A stretch of DNA of 64,000 bases, taken from Cupriavidus consociatus (GTDB lineage: Bacteria; Pseudomonadota; Gammaproteobacteria; Burkholderiales; Burkholderiaceae). The DNA lies in NCBI RefSeq assembly GCF_017814975.1, contig NZ_JAGIQA010000005.1, positions 124,001 to 188,000 on the forward strand, read 5' to 3'. Shown piece after piece: positions 24,881 to 34,718 of the stretch (its first letter is position 1; each line of letters opens with the position of its first letter). The translations under genes were made by a program, and so were the position numbers. The notes under the pieces were generated by a model. That model was not told the origin of the DNA. It saw nothing but the letters and a program-made list of their open reading frames with translations, and ran no database searches.

Positions 24881-26358
24881 ATCGTCGCGTCGCCTTCCTG
24901 CCACCACCCGCCCCCCAGCGCCTGCAGCAGCGCCGCCGAATCCGCCAGCCGGTCGGCGCGCGACTGCGCCAGGTCCAGTGAAGCCTGCCGCGCCTCGCGC
25001 TCGGCATCGAGCACGGCCAGCTGGCTGACACCGCCGAGCCGGTACTGTTCCGACACCACCGCCAGCGTGTCGCGCGCCTGGCGCGCATTGTCGGCGCGTT
25101 CGCGCAGCGTGGCGGCGTCGGCTTCGAGCGCGCGCAGGGAATCCGCCACGTTCTGCAAGCCTTGCAGCACGGCCTGCTGGTAGGCCGCCAGCGCCTGCTC
25201 GTACGCCGCTTCGGCGGCGCGCTTGCGGGCCTGCAGCTCGCCGCCGCGGAACACCGGCTGCACCAGTCCGGCCGCCAGGCTCCACACATTCAGGCTGCTG
25301 AACAGGTCGCGCGCCGCGGTGGCCTGGCTGCCGCCACTGGCGCTCAGCGTGACCTGCGGATAGAGGTTGGCGGTGGCCACGCCGATATCGGCGCTGGCCT
25401 GTTGCAGCAGCGCTTCGGCCGCGCGGATGTCGGGGCGGCGCCGCGCCAGCGTGGACGGCAGGCTGACCGGCAGGGTGTCGGGCAGGTGCAGCGCGTCCAG
25501 CGTGAATGCCGGCAACGACGCCGCCGCCGGGGTCTGGCCGGTGTAGACCGCGAGCTGGTGCCGGGTCGCTTCCAGCTGGCGCTGCAGGCCCGGCACCAGC
25601 GCCTGCGTCTGGGCGAGCTGTGCACGCTGGCGCTGCACGTCGACACGCGCGACGCCGCCGGTGCGCAGGCGTTCCTCGGCGATGCCGAGCTGCCGCCGCT
25701 GGGCTTCGGCCAGGGCCACCGTATCGGCCAGCTGCGCGCGCAGTCCGGCCTCGCGGATCGCCGCGGTGGCGACGTTCGCCGCCAGCGCCAGCCGTGCCGC
25801 TTCCAGCTCGTAGCGCTGGTAGTCGACCGCCGCCTGCAGCCCTTCCAGCTCGCGCCGCTGGCCGCCGAACAGGTCGAGCACGTATGACACCTGCACCGTG
25901 GCGCCATACAGCGTGAACGGTCCCGGGCTGGGGATCGACGTGATGCCCATCGACTGGAAATTGACCTGCTGGCGCGTGGTATCGATCTGGGCGTCGACCG
26001 CCGGCCAGCGCGTGGCGCCGGTGCGCGCGGCGAGGTTTTCCTGAGCCTCGCGCAGCCGCGCGCGCGCCTGCGCCAGCGTGGGGCTGGCGTCGAGCGCCAT
26101 GCGGATGGTGGCGTCGAGCTCCGCGCTGCGGAACAGTGTCCACCATTGCGCCGGCACGTCGGCGCCGGCGGCCAGTGTCTGCGCGTGGGATTGCGCGTGG
26201 CGCTCGCCGCTGTCGGCCGCCACGGTGGCGACCGGTTGCGGGCCCGGCACGTAGCCGGCATCGTCGGTCGGCGCGGGGCTGCGGAAGTCCGGGCCGACGG
26301 CACAGCCGGCCAGCAGCGCGGCCGCGGCCACGGCCACAAAAGGAAGAAATCGGGTCAT
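24862..26358 (-). CDS. Outer-membrane efflux lipoprotein, NodT/OprM family
   Basis: 498-aa TolC-like outer-membrane channel. The lipobox is LLAGC with Cys19, followed by AVGPDF as in NodT/OprM proteins. Two OEP repeats occupy about 80-280 and 290-485, with WWTLFRSAELDATIRMAL, RRRPDIRAAEALLQQASADIGVA and LGGVSQLAVLDAERE. It is the last gene of the operon (TetR, HlyD, ATPase, permease, this channel) and completes a tripartite envelope-spanning exporter. The gap to the permease stop is 12 bases. Confidence 0.95.
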   Translation of the reverse strand: MTRFLPFVAVAAAALLAGCAVGPDFRSPAPTDDAGYVPGPQPVATVAADSGERHAQSHAQTLAAGADVPAQWWTLFRSAELDATIRMALDASPTLAQARARLREAQENLAARTGATRWPAVDAQIDTTRQQVNFQSMGITSIPSPGPFTLYGATVQVSYVLDLFGGQRRELEGLQAAVDYQRYELEAARLALAANVATAAIREAGLRAQLADTVALAEAQRRQLGIAEERLRTGGVARVDVQRQRAQLAQTQALVPGLQRQLEATRHQLAVYTGQTPAAASLPAFTLDALHLPDTLPVSLPSTLARRRPDIRAAEALLQQASADIGVATANLYPQVTLSASGGSQATAARDLFSSLNVWSLAAGLVQPVFRGGELQARKRAAEAAYEQALAAYQQAVLQGLQNVADSLRALEADAATLRERADNARQARDTLAVVSEQYRLGGVSQLAVLDAEREARQASLDLAQSRADRLADSAALLQALGGGWWQEGDATMAAAPR

Positions 26359-26370
26359 GGCAGCAATCCT

Positions 26371-27558
26371 TCAGTCCAGCGTGCGGCGGTAGAAGCGCAC
26401 CGCGATCGTCATCACCACCACAATGAACAGCGCCATCGGCCAGACTTGCGGCCAGAGCTCGGCCCAGCCGCTGCCCTTGAGCAGGATGCCGCGCACCATG
26501 CGGTTGAAATACGTCATCGGCAGGATGTTGCCGATCGCCTGCGCCCAGCCGGGCATGCCTGCAAACGGGAACATGAAGCCCGACAGCAGGATGTTGGGCA
26601 GGAAATAGAAGAAGGTCAGCTGCATGGCCTGCAACTGGTTCTGCGCCAGCGACGACAGCGTGATGCCCACCGTCAGGTTGGCGGCGATAAACAGCAGCGA
26701 GGCCAGGTACACCGCCGTCACCGAGCCGACGAAGGGCACGTCGAAGACCCAGCGCGCGGCCAGCAGCACGATGGTCGACTGGATCAGCCCGATAAAGATG
26801 TAGGGCACGATCTTGCCGGTCATCACCTCCAGCGGCCGCACCGGCGTGGCCAGCAGGTTTTCCATGGTGCCGCGCTCGCGTTCGCGCGTCATCGCCAGCC
26901 CGGTCATCATCACCATGGTCATCGACAGGATCACGCCCATCAGGCCGGGGATGATGTTGTACTGGGTCAGGCCCTCGGGGTTGTACAGGCGCTGCACCTG
27001 CACGTCGAACGGCGCCTTGCCGCCCGCCAGCGGCGCCAGCGCGCCTTTCAGGTCATGCGTGCCGACGCTGAACGGCAGTTGCGGCAGCGCCGCGATTGCC
27101 TGGCCGGTGGCAGAGGGATCGGTGGCATCGGCCTCCACCAGCAGCGCGGGGCGTTCGCCGCGCAGCAGCTTGCGCGTGAAGTCGGGCGGGATGCTGAGCA
27201 CGAACTGCACGTCGCCCTTCATCAGCGCCTGGCGTCCGGCGGCTTCGTCGGGCAGCGTCGCTACCACCTTGAAGTAGGTGGAGTTCTGCATGCTGGCGAT
27301 AAAGGTGCGGGTGAATTCGCTCTGGTCGGCGGCGATCACCGCGGTCGGCAGGTGGCGCGGGTCGGTGTTGATGGCAAAGCCGAACAGCAGCAGCTGCATG
27401 ATCGGCAGGCCGACGATCATGCCGAAGGTGACGCGGTCGCGGCGCAGCTGCAGGAATTCCTTCAGCACGATGCTCCACCAGCGCTGGAGCGAAAAGCGCG
27501 TGCCATTGGCGCGTGGCGTGCGGGGGAGGCGGGGGTTGCGGATTGCGGCGGCGTTCAT
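26371..27558 (-). CDS. ABC-2 type exporter permease (YhhJ/YbhR family)
   Basis: 395-aa inner-membrane permease. Its layout is one N-terminal helix (FGMIVGLPIMQLLLFGFAIN), a large periplasmic domain of about 150 residues, then five helices. Conserved parts are MTRERERGTMENLLATPVRPLEVMTGK and the C-terminal FFYFLPNILLSGFMFPFAGMP. It should pair with the ATPase encoded just upstream; its start overlaps the ATPase stop by four bases. Related E. coli systems (YbhFSR) have two permease genes, whereas only one is present here, so a homodimer is implied. Substrate unknown. Confidence 0.95.
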   Translation of the reverse strand: MNAAAIRNPRLPRTPRANGTRFSLQRWWSIVLKEFLQLRRDRVTFGMIVGLPIMQLLLFGFAINTDPRHLPTAVIAADQSEFTRTFIASMQNSTYFKVVATLPDEAAGRQALMKGDVQFVLSIPPDFTRKLLRGERPALLVEADATDPSATGQAIAALPQLPFSVGTHDLKGALAPLAGGKAPFDVQVQRLYNPEGLTQYNIIPGLMGVILSMTMVMMTGLAMTRERERGTMENLLATPVRPLEVMTGKIVPYIFIGLIQSTIVLLAARWVFDVPFVGSVTAVYLASLLFIAANLTVGITLSSLAQNQLQAMQLTFFYFLPNILLSGFMFPFAGMPGWAQAIGNILPMTYFNRMVRGILLKGSGWAELWPQVWPMALFIVVVMTIAVRFYRRTLD

Positions 27559-28541
27559 GTCGGCTCCTTCGCCTTGCGCGTGCCCATGTTGTCTTCGGCC
27601 CGGCTCATCATGTGGATGAACACGTCTTCCAGGCTGGTCTCGGTCTGCGCCACGCGGCGCCCCGGTCCCGCCAGGCGTTCAAGCGTGGCGGCCAGCGCCT
27701 GCGCATCGCGGCCGGTGACGTGCAGCGCGGTGCCGAATGCCACGGTCTGCTCCACGCCGGGCGCACCCTGCAACTGCTCCGACAGCGTGGCGAGGTCGTC
27801 GCCTTCGACGCTCCATGTCGACAGGTGCTGGCTGGCCACGACCTCGTCGGCGGTGCCTTGCGCGAGCAGCTTGCCATAGGCGATGTAGGCGAGCTTGTGG
27901 CAGCGCTCTGCCTCGTCCATGTAGTGCGTGCTGACCAGCACCGAGATGCCGCGCGCGGCAAGCAGGTGCAGCTGCTCCCAGAAATCGCGCCGCGCCTTGG
28001 GGTCGACACCGGCGGTGGGTTCGTCGAGCAGCAGCAGCTCCGGTTCGTGCAGCAGGCAGGCCGCCAGCGCCAGCCGTTGCTTCCAGCCGCCTGACAACGA
28101 CCCCGCCAGTTGTGCCGAACGCGTGGCCAGGCCGAGGTCTTCGAGCGCGCGGTCGACGGCATTGCGCCGGTCCGGCATGCCGTACACGCGCGCGACGAAG
28201 TCAAGGTTCTCGCGGATCGACAGGTCGTCCCAGTACGAGAACTTCTGCGTCATGTAGCCGACGCGGCGCTTGATTTCGTCGGACTCGGTCAGGATGTCGA
28301 AACCCAGGCAAGTGCCTGCGCCCGAATCCGGCGTCAGCAGGCCGCACATCATGCGGATGGAGGTGGTCTTGCCGCTGCCGTTGGGGCCGAGGAAGCCGAA
28401 GATCTCGCCGCGCGCGACCTGCATGCTGAGGTCGTTGACCACGTGCTTGTCGCCGAAGTGCTTGTTCAGTCCGCGCACGTCGATGGCGAGCCCGTGCGCG
28501 GCGCCGTTGGCGTTGGCATTGGTGTTCGTGTTCGAGTTCAT
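27555..28541 (-). CDS. ABC exporter ATP-binding protein
   Basis: 328-aa ATPase. Walker A GPNGSGKTT at about 50-58, Q-loop TQKFSYW, signature SLSGGWKQR, Walker B LLLLDEPTAGVDP and switch HYMDEAERC are all intact. The C-terminal 90 residues form the extra domain seen in drug-export ATPases. The N-terminus has an Asn/Thr stretch (MNSNTNTNANANG) encoded by a short repetitive GTT/GGC-type sequence. Start 28541 overlaps the HlyD stop (ATGA). A longer open frame of 712 residues through the HlyD region is a frame artefact. Confidence 0.96.
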   Translation of the reverse strand: MNSNTNTNANANGAAHGLAIDVRGLNKHFGDKHVVNDLSMQVARGEIFGFLGPNGSGKTTSIRMMCGLLTPDSGAGTCLGFDILTESDEIKRRVGYMTQKFSYWDDLSIRENLDFVARVYGMPDRRNAVDRALEDLGLATRSAQLAGSLSGGWKQRLALAACLLHEPELLLLDEPTAGVDPKARRDFWEQLHLLAARGISVLVSTHYMDEAERCHKLAYIAYGKLLAQGTADEVVASQHLSTWSVEGDDLATLSEQLQGAPGVEQTVAFGTALHVTGRDAQALAATLERLAGPGRRVAQTETSLEDVFIHMMSRAEDNMGTRKAKEPT

Positions 28542-29536
28542 TGCCGCACCACCTCGACGGGCTGGCCGGGCCGCAACTTGACGGCATCGGCGGCGGACGG
28601 GCGCGCTTCCACCAGGAACACCAGCTTGTTGCGGGTCTCGTTGCTGTAGATCACCGGCGGCGTGAATTCGGCTTCGTTGGCGACATAGGTGATGCTGGCC
28701 GCCACCGGCGCGGCGCAGCCATCGCAGCGCACCTGCACCGCCTGGCCATTGCGCAGCGCGCCGACCACGGCCTCGGGCACGTAGAAGCGCACCTTGACGT
28801 TGCCCGGGGGCAGCATGCGCACCACCGGGCTGCCGGCGGGCACCCATTCGCCGAGGCGATAGGGCGTGTCGTAGACCAGACCGGCCTGCGTGGCGGCCAC
28901 GGTCTTGCGCGACAGCTTCCAGTCCGCCTGCGCCAGCGCGGCGCGCGCCGCGGCCACTTGCGCGGCCTGCGCCGCCTGTTGCGCATCGCGGCCCGGCAGC
29001 CGTGCGACGTCGATATCGCGCTGCAGCTCGCGCACGCGCGCCGCATCGCTGCGGGCCTGGGCGCGCGATTCGTCGAGCTGCGCCTGTGCAATGCCGCCGA
29101 TCTCGAACTGGCGCTCGTCGCGCCGCAGCGCGGCGGCGCTGCGTTGCGCCTGGGCCTGAGCCTGCGCCAGCTGGGCGCGGCTCACGTCGACCTCGACCGG
29201 GCGCTTGCCGGTCTTCATGTCCTGCAGCTGCGCTTCGGCGGCGCGCAGCTGGTCTTCGGCCTGCTGGCGCGCGGCACGTTCGTCGTCGGATTCGAGCACG
29301 AACAGCGCGGCGCCCTGCGCGACCTGCTGGCCGCGCTGCACGGAGAGCGTGTCGAGGCGGCCGGCAAAGGGCGAGGCGACGCTGACGAACTCGCCTTCGA
29401 TATAGCCTTGCCAGCTGTCGGTGCCGGACTTGCTGCAGCCTGCAGCCAGCAGCGCGGCGCCGAGCAGCGCAGCGATGGGGAGCGCGCGCGGCAGCGCGGG
29501 AAGGGGGAAAGCAGCGGTGGGAACAGCGGTGTTCAT
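28538..29536 (-). CDS. HlyD-family membrane fusion lipoprotein
   Basis: 332-aa periplasmic adaptor anchored by lipid: lipobox LLAAGC with Cys34. After it come a biotinyl-lipoyl half motif (GEFVSVASPFAGRLDTLSVQRGQQVAQGA), an Ala/Gln/Arg-rich coiled-coil hairpin (about 95-215), the second lipoyl half and a beta-barrel (VRMLPPGNVKVRFYVPEA). It links the ABC permease to the outer-membrane channel. Two Cys in RCDGCAAPV are unusual for the family. Overlaps the TetR gene by four bases. Confidence 0.94.
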   Translation of the reverse strand: MNTAVPTAAFPLPALPRALPIAALLGAALLAAGCSKSGTDSWQGYIEGEFVSVASPFAGRLDTLSVQRGQQVAQGAALFVLESDDERAARQQAEDQLRAAEAQLQDMKTGKRPVEVDVSRAQLAQAQAQAQRSAAALRRDERQFEIGGIAQAQLDESRAQARSDAARVRELQRDIDVARLPGRDAQQAAQAAQVAAARAALAQADWKLSRKTVAATQAGLVYDTPYRLGEWVPAGSPVVRMLPPGNVKVRFYVPEAVVGALRNGQAVQVRCDGCAAPVAASITYVANEAEFTPPVIYSNETRNKLVFLVEARPSAADAVKLRPGQPVEVVRQ

Positions 29537-30276
29537 GCAGCGGACTCCGGGGAATGCCTGGGCGCACGGCCCTTCTTTTTCGATGCGGTTGCAGGGGAGG
29601 TTTCGGCGCGGGCAGTCGGCGCGGGGGCCAGGCCGTGCGTGAGCAGCGCCGAGACATGGCGCACCAGCGCCTCGGTATCGACCGCTTCGGCACCTGGCAG
29701 CCGGCCCCAGATATGCGTGGTGGCCAGCGGCAGCAGCGTCAGCCCGACCAGCGACGGCATCACCAGCGCAGGCTCCAGCCCGCGGTTCAGCTGCCCGTTG
29801 GCGATCGCCGCCGCCAGCGGCGCCATCATGGCTCCGGCACGCTGCAGCGCGAACCGGTTCAGCACGCGCTCGCGCAGCGCGCCGTCGTCGCTGGCGACCT
29901 CACGGATCCACAGCCCGGGAAACCAGGGCGTATCGGCCGCGGTGCGCACCAGGCGGGTGGCGATGCCGACCAGCATCGCCAATGGCTCCGGTTCCTGCGG
30001 GCCGGTGGCGAAGAACTGTGCCACCAGCGGCTGCACCTTTTCCTCGATCACGGCATCGAGCAGCTGTTCGCGGTCGCTGAAGTAGTAGTGGACCAGCGCG
30101 GGCGTGACGCCTGCCTGCACGGCGATGGCCTTGACCGGCGTGCCGGCGACGCCTTGGCGCGAGAACAGGTCGGTGGCGGCATCGAGGATGCGCTCGCGCT
30201 GGCCGGGTTGGCCCGCCGCAGGACGGCCGGGTGTGCGGCGCTCAGGGGGCTTGGGAGTAGCGGGTTTGCGTGGCAT
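29533..30276 (-). CDS. TetR-family repressor of the exporter operon
   Basis: 247-aa regulator. The HTH lies at about 32-75 (ILDAATDLFSRQGVAGTPVKAIAVQAGVTPALVHYYF). The C-terminal ligand domain is larger than usual for the AcrR type, and the tail is Lys/Ser-rich (ATASKKKGRAPRHSPE). It is the first gene of the exporter operon and overlaps hlyD, so it likely represses its own operon. ATG 30276 is preferred to the TTG at 30306 that extends the frame. The upstream 60 bases are AT-rich (AATATTAATTTTTACGTTAATTAATTC), a plausible promoter/operator with dyad symmetry. Confidence 0.92.
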   Translation of the reverse strand: MPRKPATPKPPERRTPGRPAAGQPGQRERILDAATDLFSRQGVAGTPVKAIAVQAGVTPALVHYYFSDREQLLDAVIEEKVQPLVAQFFATGPQEPEPLAMLVGIATRLVRTAADTPWFPGLWIREVASDDGALRERVLNRFALQRAGAMMAPLAAAIANGQLNRGLEPALVMPSLVGLTLLPLATTHIWGRLPGAEAVDTEALVRHVSALLTHGLAPAPTARAETSPATASKKKGRAPRHSPESAA

Positions 30277-30299
30277 GGGTATTTGCCGGAAGCTGTATC

Positions 30300-30335
30300 G
30301 ACTCAATATTAATTTTTACGTTAATTAATTCAAGT
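30300..30335. promoter_or_regulatory. AT-rich promoter/operator candidate for the exporter operon
   Basis: The segment around TCAATATTAATTTTTACG and TTAATTAATTCAAG stands out from the GC-rich surroundings and contains TTAAT/ATTAA palindromes immediately upstream of the TetR gene. This is where an autorepressor would be expected to bind. Confidence 0.4.
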
Positions 30336-30445
30336 CCGGTTACAACGTCGGCATTTCCGCACCTGGCTTGCGGTGGACATGTCATATGGCCTTGGATATG
30401 CTGCACGCGCAGCTCCCGCCACATCGTCCGCCAGTCCCTTTGCCC

Positions 30446-31822
30446 ATGCTGTTTTCGCCACTTGCCGCCGGGTACCCGCGCGCCCGACGACGTTTCCGCC
30501 GCGCGCTGGCCGCGCTGGCTTGTTGCGCCTGCTTGCCCGCCACCGCGCAGCAGGCAACTGCTGAGGACGACGCCGCCGACACGGAAAGCCCGTTCGCCTT
30601 TCATGGCCAGAGCACCTATATCTGGCAGCGCAAGCCGGCCTTCGGTGCCGCTTACTCGGGCCCGAACAGCCTCGGCACCGAGCGCGCGAAAAGCTACTCG
30701 TTCACCGCCACGCTCGACCTCGGCTTGCGGCTGTGGCAGGGCGCCGAGTTCCACTTCAACCCGGAAGTCGCGCAGGGCGTGCCGTTCTCGGGGCTGCACG
30801 GCGTGGGCGGCCTGTCGAACGGCGAGCTGGCGAAGGGCGCGAGCACCAGCCCGGTGTTCTACCGCGCGCGCGCGTTTATCCGGCAGAACTGGGGCCTGGG
30901 CGGCCCCACCGAGACGCTGGAGGCCGACTTCAACCAGTTCGCCCGCACGGTGGACCAGCGCCGCCTGGTGCTGACCGCCGGCAACTTCGGCGTGCTCGAC
31001 GTCTTCGACCAGAACGAATTCGGCTCTGACCCGCGCACGCAATTCATGAACTGGTCGTTCCTGACGCACGGCGCCTTCGACTATGCAGCGGATTCGCGCG
31101 GCTATACCTGGGGCGTGTCGCTGGAGTACATCGGCGATGGCTGGTCGGCGCGCATCGGGCGCTTCCTGCAGCCGCTGGAATCGAACGGGCTGGAGCTCGA
31201 TACGCGCGTGTTCGAGCACTACGGCGACATCATCGAACTGGAGAAGCGCTACCAGCTTGCGGGCCGGCCCGGCACAGCGCGGCTGCTGCTGTTCCGCAAC
31301 AAGGCGCGCATGGGCGCGTTCAGCGATGCGATCCAGTTCGGCATCGCCAACAACACCACGCCAGACGTGGCCGAGGTGCGGCGCGAGCATGCCAAGACCG
31401 GCGTCGGCGTGACGCTGCTGCAGGAGGTGACGGATTCGCTGGGGGTGTTCGCGCGCGCCAGCCTGTCGGACGACAAGACCGAGACCTATGCCTTTACCGA
31501 GATCGGCAGGCAGGTGTCAGCAGGCGGCGTGCTGAAGGGGGATGCGTGGGGACGTGCCCGCGATGCGCTGGGCGTGGCCGTGGCGATCAATATGCTGGGT
31601 AGCCAGCATCGCAGCTACCTTGCTGCAGGCGGGCAGGGCGCATTTCTTGGCGACGGCGCGCTGCGCTATGGGCCCGAGCAGATCCTGGAGATCTACTACA
31701 GCTTCCAGCCGGTGAAGTACCTGAGCATCAGCCCGGACTTACAACTTGTGCGCAATCCCGGGTACAACCGGGATCGCGGGCCGGTGAAGTTCTATGGGGT
31801 GAGGTTTCACGGGGAGTTTTGA
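30446..31822 (+). CDS. OprB-like carbohydrate-selective porin
   Basis: 458-aa outer-membrane protein. Signal peptide about 1-35 (FRRALAALACCACLPATAQQ). The mature part opens with FAFHGQSTYIWQRKPAF, typical of OprB/porin family 16, and has alternating beta-strand character throughout. It ends with VKFYGVRFHGEF, a C-terminal aromatic residue as in outer-membrane barrels. The DVFDQNEFGSDPRTQFMNW segment is characteristic. Start 30446 is chosen by the signal peptide; earlier in-frame starts at 30368 and 30386 have no better ribosome site. Substrate (sugar or other small solute) not determinable. Confidence 0.88.
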   Translation: MLFSPLAAGYPRARRRFRRALAALACCACLPATAQQATAEDDAADTESPFAFHGQSTYIWQRKPAFGAAYSGPNSLGTERAKSYSFTATLDLGLRLWQGAEFHFNPEVAQGVPFSGLHGVGGLSNGELAKGASTSPVFYRARAFIRQNWGLGGPTETLEADFNQFARTVDQRRLVLTAGNFGVLDVFDQNEFGSDPRTQFMNWSFLTHGAFDYAADSRGYTWGVSLEYIGDGWSARIGRFLQPLESNGLELDTRVFEHYGDIIELEKRYQLAGRPGTARLLLFRNKARMGAFSDAIQFGIANNTTPDVAEVRREHAKTGVGVTLLQEVTDSLGVFARASLSDDKTETYAFTEIGRQVSAGGVLKGDAWGRARDALGVAVAINMLGSQHRSYLAAGGQGAFLGDGALRYGPEQILEIYYSFQPVKYLSISPDLQLVRNPGYNRDRGPVKFYGVRFHGEF

Positions 31823-31867
31823 AGCGCGTCGGCATTCGGTGATGCCGTTTCAAATCCCGCGGGCCGG

Positions 31868-31992
31868 TCCCCTCTCCCGCTTGCGGGAGAGGGTTAGGGA
31901 GAGGGCCAGAGCGTCGCGGGCTGACAGCGCTTGTCGCGAGGCACGCGCCTGCCCTCACCCCCGGCCCCTCTCCCGCAGGCGGGAGAGGGGAG
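31868..31992. repeat. Dispersed palindrome pair (CCCTCTCCCGC type), copy 1
   Basis: Two hairpins: CCCTCTCCCGC-TT-GCGGGAGAGGG (31870-31893) and CCCCTCTCCCGC-AG-GCGGGAGAGGGG (31965-31990). The second is a perfect 12-bp stem with a 2-base loop. Between them is the sequence TTAGGGAGAGGGCCAGAGCG and about 50 other bases. Similar pairs or singles occur at 43708 and 52562. It lies between convergent porin and queF genes. Confidence 0.85.
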
Positions 31993-32017
31993 CAAACCGG
32001 CAGGGATTGATGACGCC

Positions 32018-32851
32018 CTACTGCCGTGCGTTGCGCTTGTTATCCGGCCAGGCTGTATTGAAGTTCGTCCGGAACGGATTGATATCCAGCCCTCCACGCC
32101 GCGTATAGCGCGCATACACCGCCAGCTTCACCGGTTTGCACTGCCGCAGCACGTCCATGAAGATCCGCTCGACGCATTGTTCATGGAACTCGTTGTGGTT
32201 GCGGAACGAGATCAGGTACTTGAGCAGCGCTTCCTGGTTGATCGGCGCGCCGACGTAGCGGATCTGCACGCTGCCCCAGTCGGGCTGGCCCGTGACCAGG
32301 CAGTTGGACTTGAGCAGGTGCGACACCAGCGTTTCTTCCACCGGTGTTTCGTCCTGGTCGGCAAATAGCAGTTCCGGCGCGGGCTCGTAGCGGTCGACTT
32401 CGATGTCGAGCCGGTCCAGGAGCAGGCCATCGAGTTCGCCCATCTGCTGCTTGCCGAGATCCGCCTCGGTGACCAGCCGCACCTGCACCGTGCCGCCGGC
32501 GGCTTCGGACAGGTCGTGGTGCAGCAGTTGCTGCAGCGCTTCGGGCGAAGCGATCCTGGTCTGGTTGAACGAGTTCAGGTACAGCTTGAACGACTTGGAC
32601 TCGACGATGTTGGGCGTGTCCGACGGAATGATGAAGGTAGCCAGCGCCACCTGCGGCTTGCCCTTCAGGTTCAGCCACGACAGCTCGTACGCGTTCCAGA
32701 TGTCGACGCCGAAGAACGGCACCGGCTTGCCTTCGGGCAGGCCGATCTCGGTGCGCTTGGGCTGGCGCGGGATCGGGAACAGCAGCGAGGCGTCGTACTC
32801 GGTCTTGTAGGCCGAGGGCTTGCCCAGCGGCGAGTGTTCGGGGAGGCTCAT
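32018..32851 (-). CDS. queF: NADPH-dependent 7-cyano-7-deazaguanine reductase QueF
   Basis: 277-aa cytosolic enzyme that reduces preQ0 to preQ1 in queuosine synthesis. It is the long (bimodular, E. coli-like) form. Catalytic Cys184 ([19 protein letters not shown]) and Asp191 are present, and the N-terminal module has [15 protein letters not shown], which in this family contributes to NADPH binding. The C-terminal [13 protein letters not shown] is conserved. It lies 28 bases after ilvA on the same strand and may be co-transcribed with it. Confidence 0.97.
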   Translation of the reverse strand: MSLPEHSPLGKPSAYKTEYDASLLFPIPRQPKRTEIGLPEGKPVPFFGVDIWNAYELSWLNLKGKPQVALATFIIPSDTPNIVESKSFKLYLNSFNQTRIASPEALQQLLHHDLSEAAGGTVQVRLVTEADLGKQQMGELDGLLLDRLDIEVDRYEPAPELLFADQDETPVEETLVSHLLKSNCLVTGQPDWGSVQIRYVGAPINQEALLKYLISFRNHNEFHEQCVERIFMDVLRQCKPVKLAVYARYTRRGGLDINPFRTNFNTAWPDNKRNARQ

Positions 32852-32879
32852 GGGGCGCTCAGCAGAAATCGGGACAGCA

Positions 32880-34418
32880 TCATGACAGGAACAGCTTGTA
32901 CACCGGATTGTCGGTTTCGTCCCAGTGTACGTAGCCCAGCGTCGAAAGGAACGCGCGGAAGGCGCGCTTTTCGTTCTTCGGCACCTGGATGCCGACCAGG
33001 ATGTTGGAGGTGTCCGCCCCCTGGTTGCGGTAGTGGAACAGGCTGATGTTCCAGTTCGGGCTCATGCTCGACAGGAACTTCATCAGCGCGCCCGGGCGCT
33101 CCGGGAATTCGAAGCGGTACAGCAGTTCGTCATGCGCCAGCGCCGAGCGGCCGCCCACCATGTAGCGGATGTGCTGCTTGGCCAGTTCGTCGTTGGACAG
33201 GTCGAGCGTGTCGAAGCCATGCTTGCGGAAGCTGGCCGCGATCTTGTCGTTCTCGGCGCGGCTGGCGATCTGCACGCCGACAAAGATATGCGCCATGCTG
33301 GTGTCGGCGATACGGTAGTTGAACTCGGTCACGCTGCGCGTGCCGACCAGCTCGCAGAAACGCTTGAAGCTGCCGCGCTCTTCGGGGATGGTCACGGCGA
33401 ACACGCCTTCGCGCGCCTCGCCCACCTCGGCGCGCTCGGCGACGAAGCGCAGGCGGTCGAAGTTCATGTTGGCGCCGCACGCGATCGCGACCAGGTGCTG
33501 GCCCTTGAGCTTCTCGCGTTCGGCATATGCCTTCAGGCCGGCCACCGCCAGCGCGCCGGCCGGCTCCAGGATGCTGCGCGTGTCCTGGAATACATCCTTC
33601 ACGCCGGCGCAGATGGCATCGGTGTCGACCAGGATGATGTCGTCGACCAGCTCGCGCGTGATGCGGAAGGTCTCCTTGCCGACCAGCTTGACCGCGGTGC
33701 CGTCCGAGAACAGGCCCACTTCCTTCAGCTCGACGCGCTTGCCGGCATCGACCGAGCGCTTCATCGCATCCGAGTCCACGGTCTGCACGCCGATCACCTT
33801 GATCTCCGGACGCACCGCCTTGATGTACGCGGCGACGCCCGAGATCAGCCCGCCACCGCCGATGGCGACGAACACGGCATGGATCGGGCCCGGGTGCTGG
33901 CGCAGGATTTCCATGGCGATGGTGCCCTGGCCCGCGATCACTTCGGGGTCGTCGAACGGGTGGATGAAGGTCAGCTTGTGCTTCTTCTCCAGCTCGGCGG
34001 CGTGGTGGTAGGCATCGCTGTAGGACTCGCCGTGCAGCTCGACCTGGACCCACTGGCCGCCGCGCTCGCGCACCGCGTCGATCTTTACCTGCGGCGTGGT
34101 CACCGGCATCGCGATGATGGCCTTGCACTGCAGCCGGGCCGCGGACAGCGCCACGCCCTGGGCATGGTTGCCGGCCGAGGCCGCAACCACGCCGCGCCTG
34201 AGTTCCTCCGCCGACAGCGAGGCCATCTTGTTGTACGCGCCGCGCAGCTTGAACGAGAACACCGGCTGGGTGTCTTCTCGCTTGAACCAGACCGAGTTGC
34301 CGGTGCGCGCCGACAACTGGTGCGCATAGGTCAGTTCGGTTTCCTGCGCCACGTCGTAGACCTTGGCGGTCAGGATTTTCTTCAGGTAATCGGGGCGGGC
34401 GGCGGACGAGCGGGTCAT
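32880..34418 (-). CDS. ilvA: Threonine ammonia-lyase (biosynthetic threonine deaminase) IlvA
   Basis: 512-aa PLP enzyme that converts threonine to 2-oxobutanoate for isoleucine synthesis. PLP Lys57 lies in [11 protein letters not shown]; the phosphate loop is GGGGLISG. Two ACT regulatory domains follow (about 330-410 and 420-512), as in the long isoleucine-inhibited form. ATG 34418 gives the standard length; the open frame reaches 34694 but that extension is not conserved in style. Upstream is a 300-base divergent region shared with otsB. Confidence 0.97.
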   Translation of the reverse strand: MTRSSAARPDYLKKILTAKVYDVAQETELTYAHQLSARTGNSVWFKREDTQPVFSFKLRGAYNKMASLSAEELRRGVVAASAGNHAQGVALSAARLQCKAIIAMPVTTPQVKIDAVRERGGQWVQVELHGESYSDAYHHAAELEKKHKLTFIHPFDDPEVIAGQGTIAMEILRQHPGPIHAVFVAIGGGGLISGVAAYIKAVRPEIKVIGVQTVDSDAMKRSVDAGKRVELKEVGLFSDGTAVKLVGKETFRITRELVDDIILVDTDAICAGVKDVFQDTRSILEPAGALAVAGLKAYAEREKLKGQHLVAIACGANMNFDRLRFVAERAEVGEAREGVFAVTIPEERGSFKRFCELVGTRSVTEFNYRIADTSMAHIFVGVQIASRAENDKIAASFRKHGFDTLDLSNDELAKQHIRYMVGGRSALAHDELLYRFEFPERPGALMKFLSSMSPNWNISLFHYRNQGADTSNILVGIQVPKNEKRAFRAFLSTLGYVHWDETDNPVYKLFLS

Positions 34419-34718
34419 GGTGTCAGGGCAGGGGCCGCGGGGGCGGCGCAAAAAAACCGGAAATTCTGGCGGAAACCGCCAATGATAAAGGATGGCGGCG
34501 CCGCGCACCCCACCGGGGCGGCCCATCCGTCGCCCGCCAGAACTTGCGCGGGATGAAAGTGGGTGTGCCTTGAAGTGGTGGGGAGTGCACTGGCGACGGG
34601 GCTTGGAACGATGCGCCGGGGCTGGCCCCGGACTTGCGTCGGCTGACGATTGCGCTGCCGCCGTGTAGGACTGCGCCCGGTGGACGCCGGTCAAAACGAC
34701 GTGTTACGGTGTAACGCG
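34419..34718. other. Divergent intergenic region ilvA / otsB
   Basis: 300 bases without a gene. It contains a small hairpin TGGCGG-AAA-CCGCCA (34467-34481) and seven A at 34450-34456 on the plus strand, both within the expected ilvA leader. Promoters for both genes should be here; I cannot place them with confidence. Confidence 0.45.

Noticed and set aside
27555-29693. 712-codon frame suggesting an HlyD-ATPase fusion
   Set aside because: The true HlyD gene is in another frame with a lipobox and ends at 28538, while the ATPase starts at 28541; the upper half of the long frame is noise.
31868-31992. Repeats as a CRISPR array
   Set aside because: Two palindromes with a single 70-base interval, no regular spacers and no cas genes; the same unit recurs singly elsewhere, so it is a dispersed palindrome.
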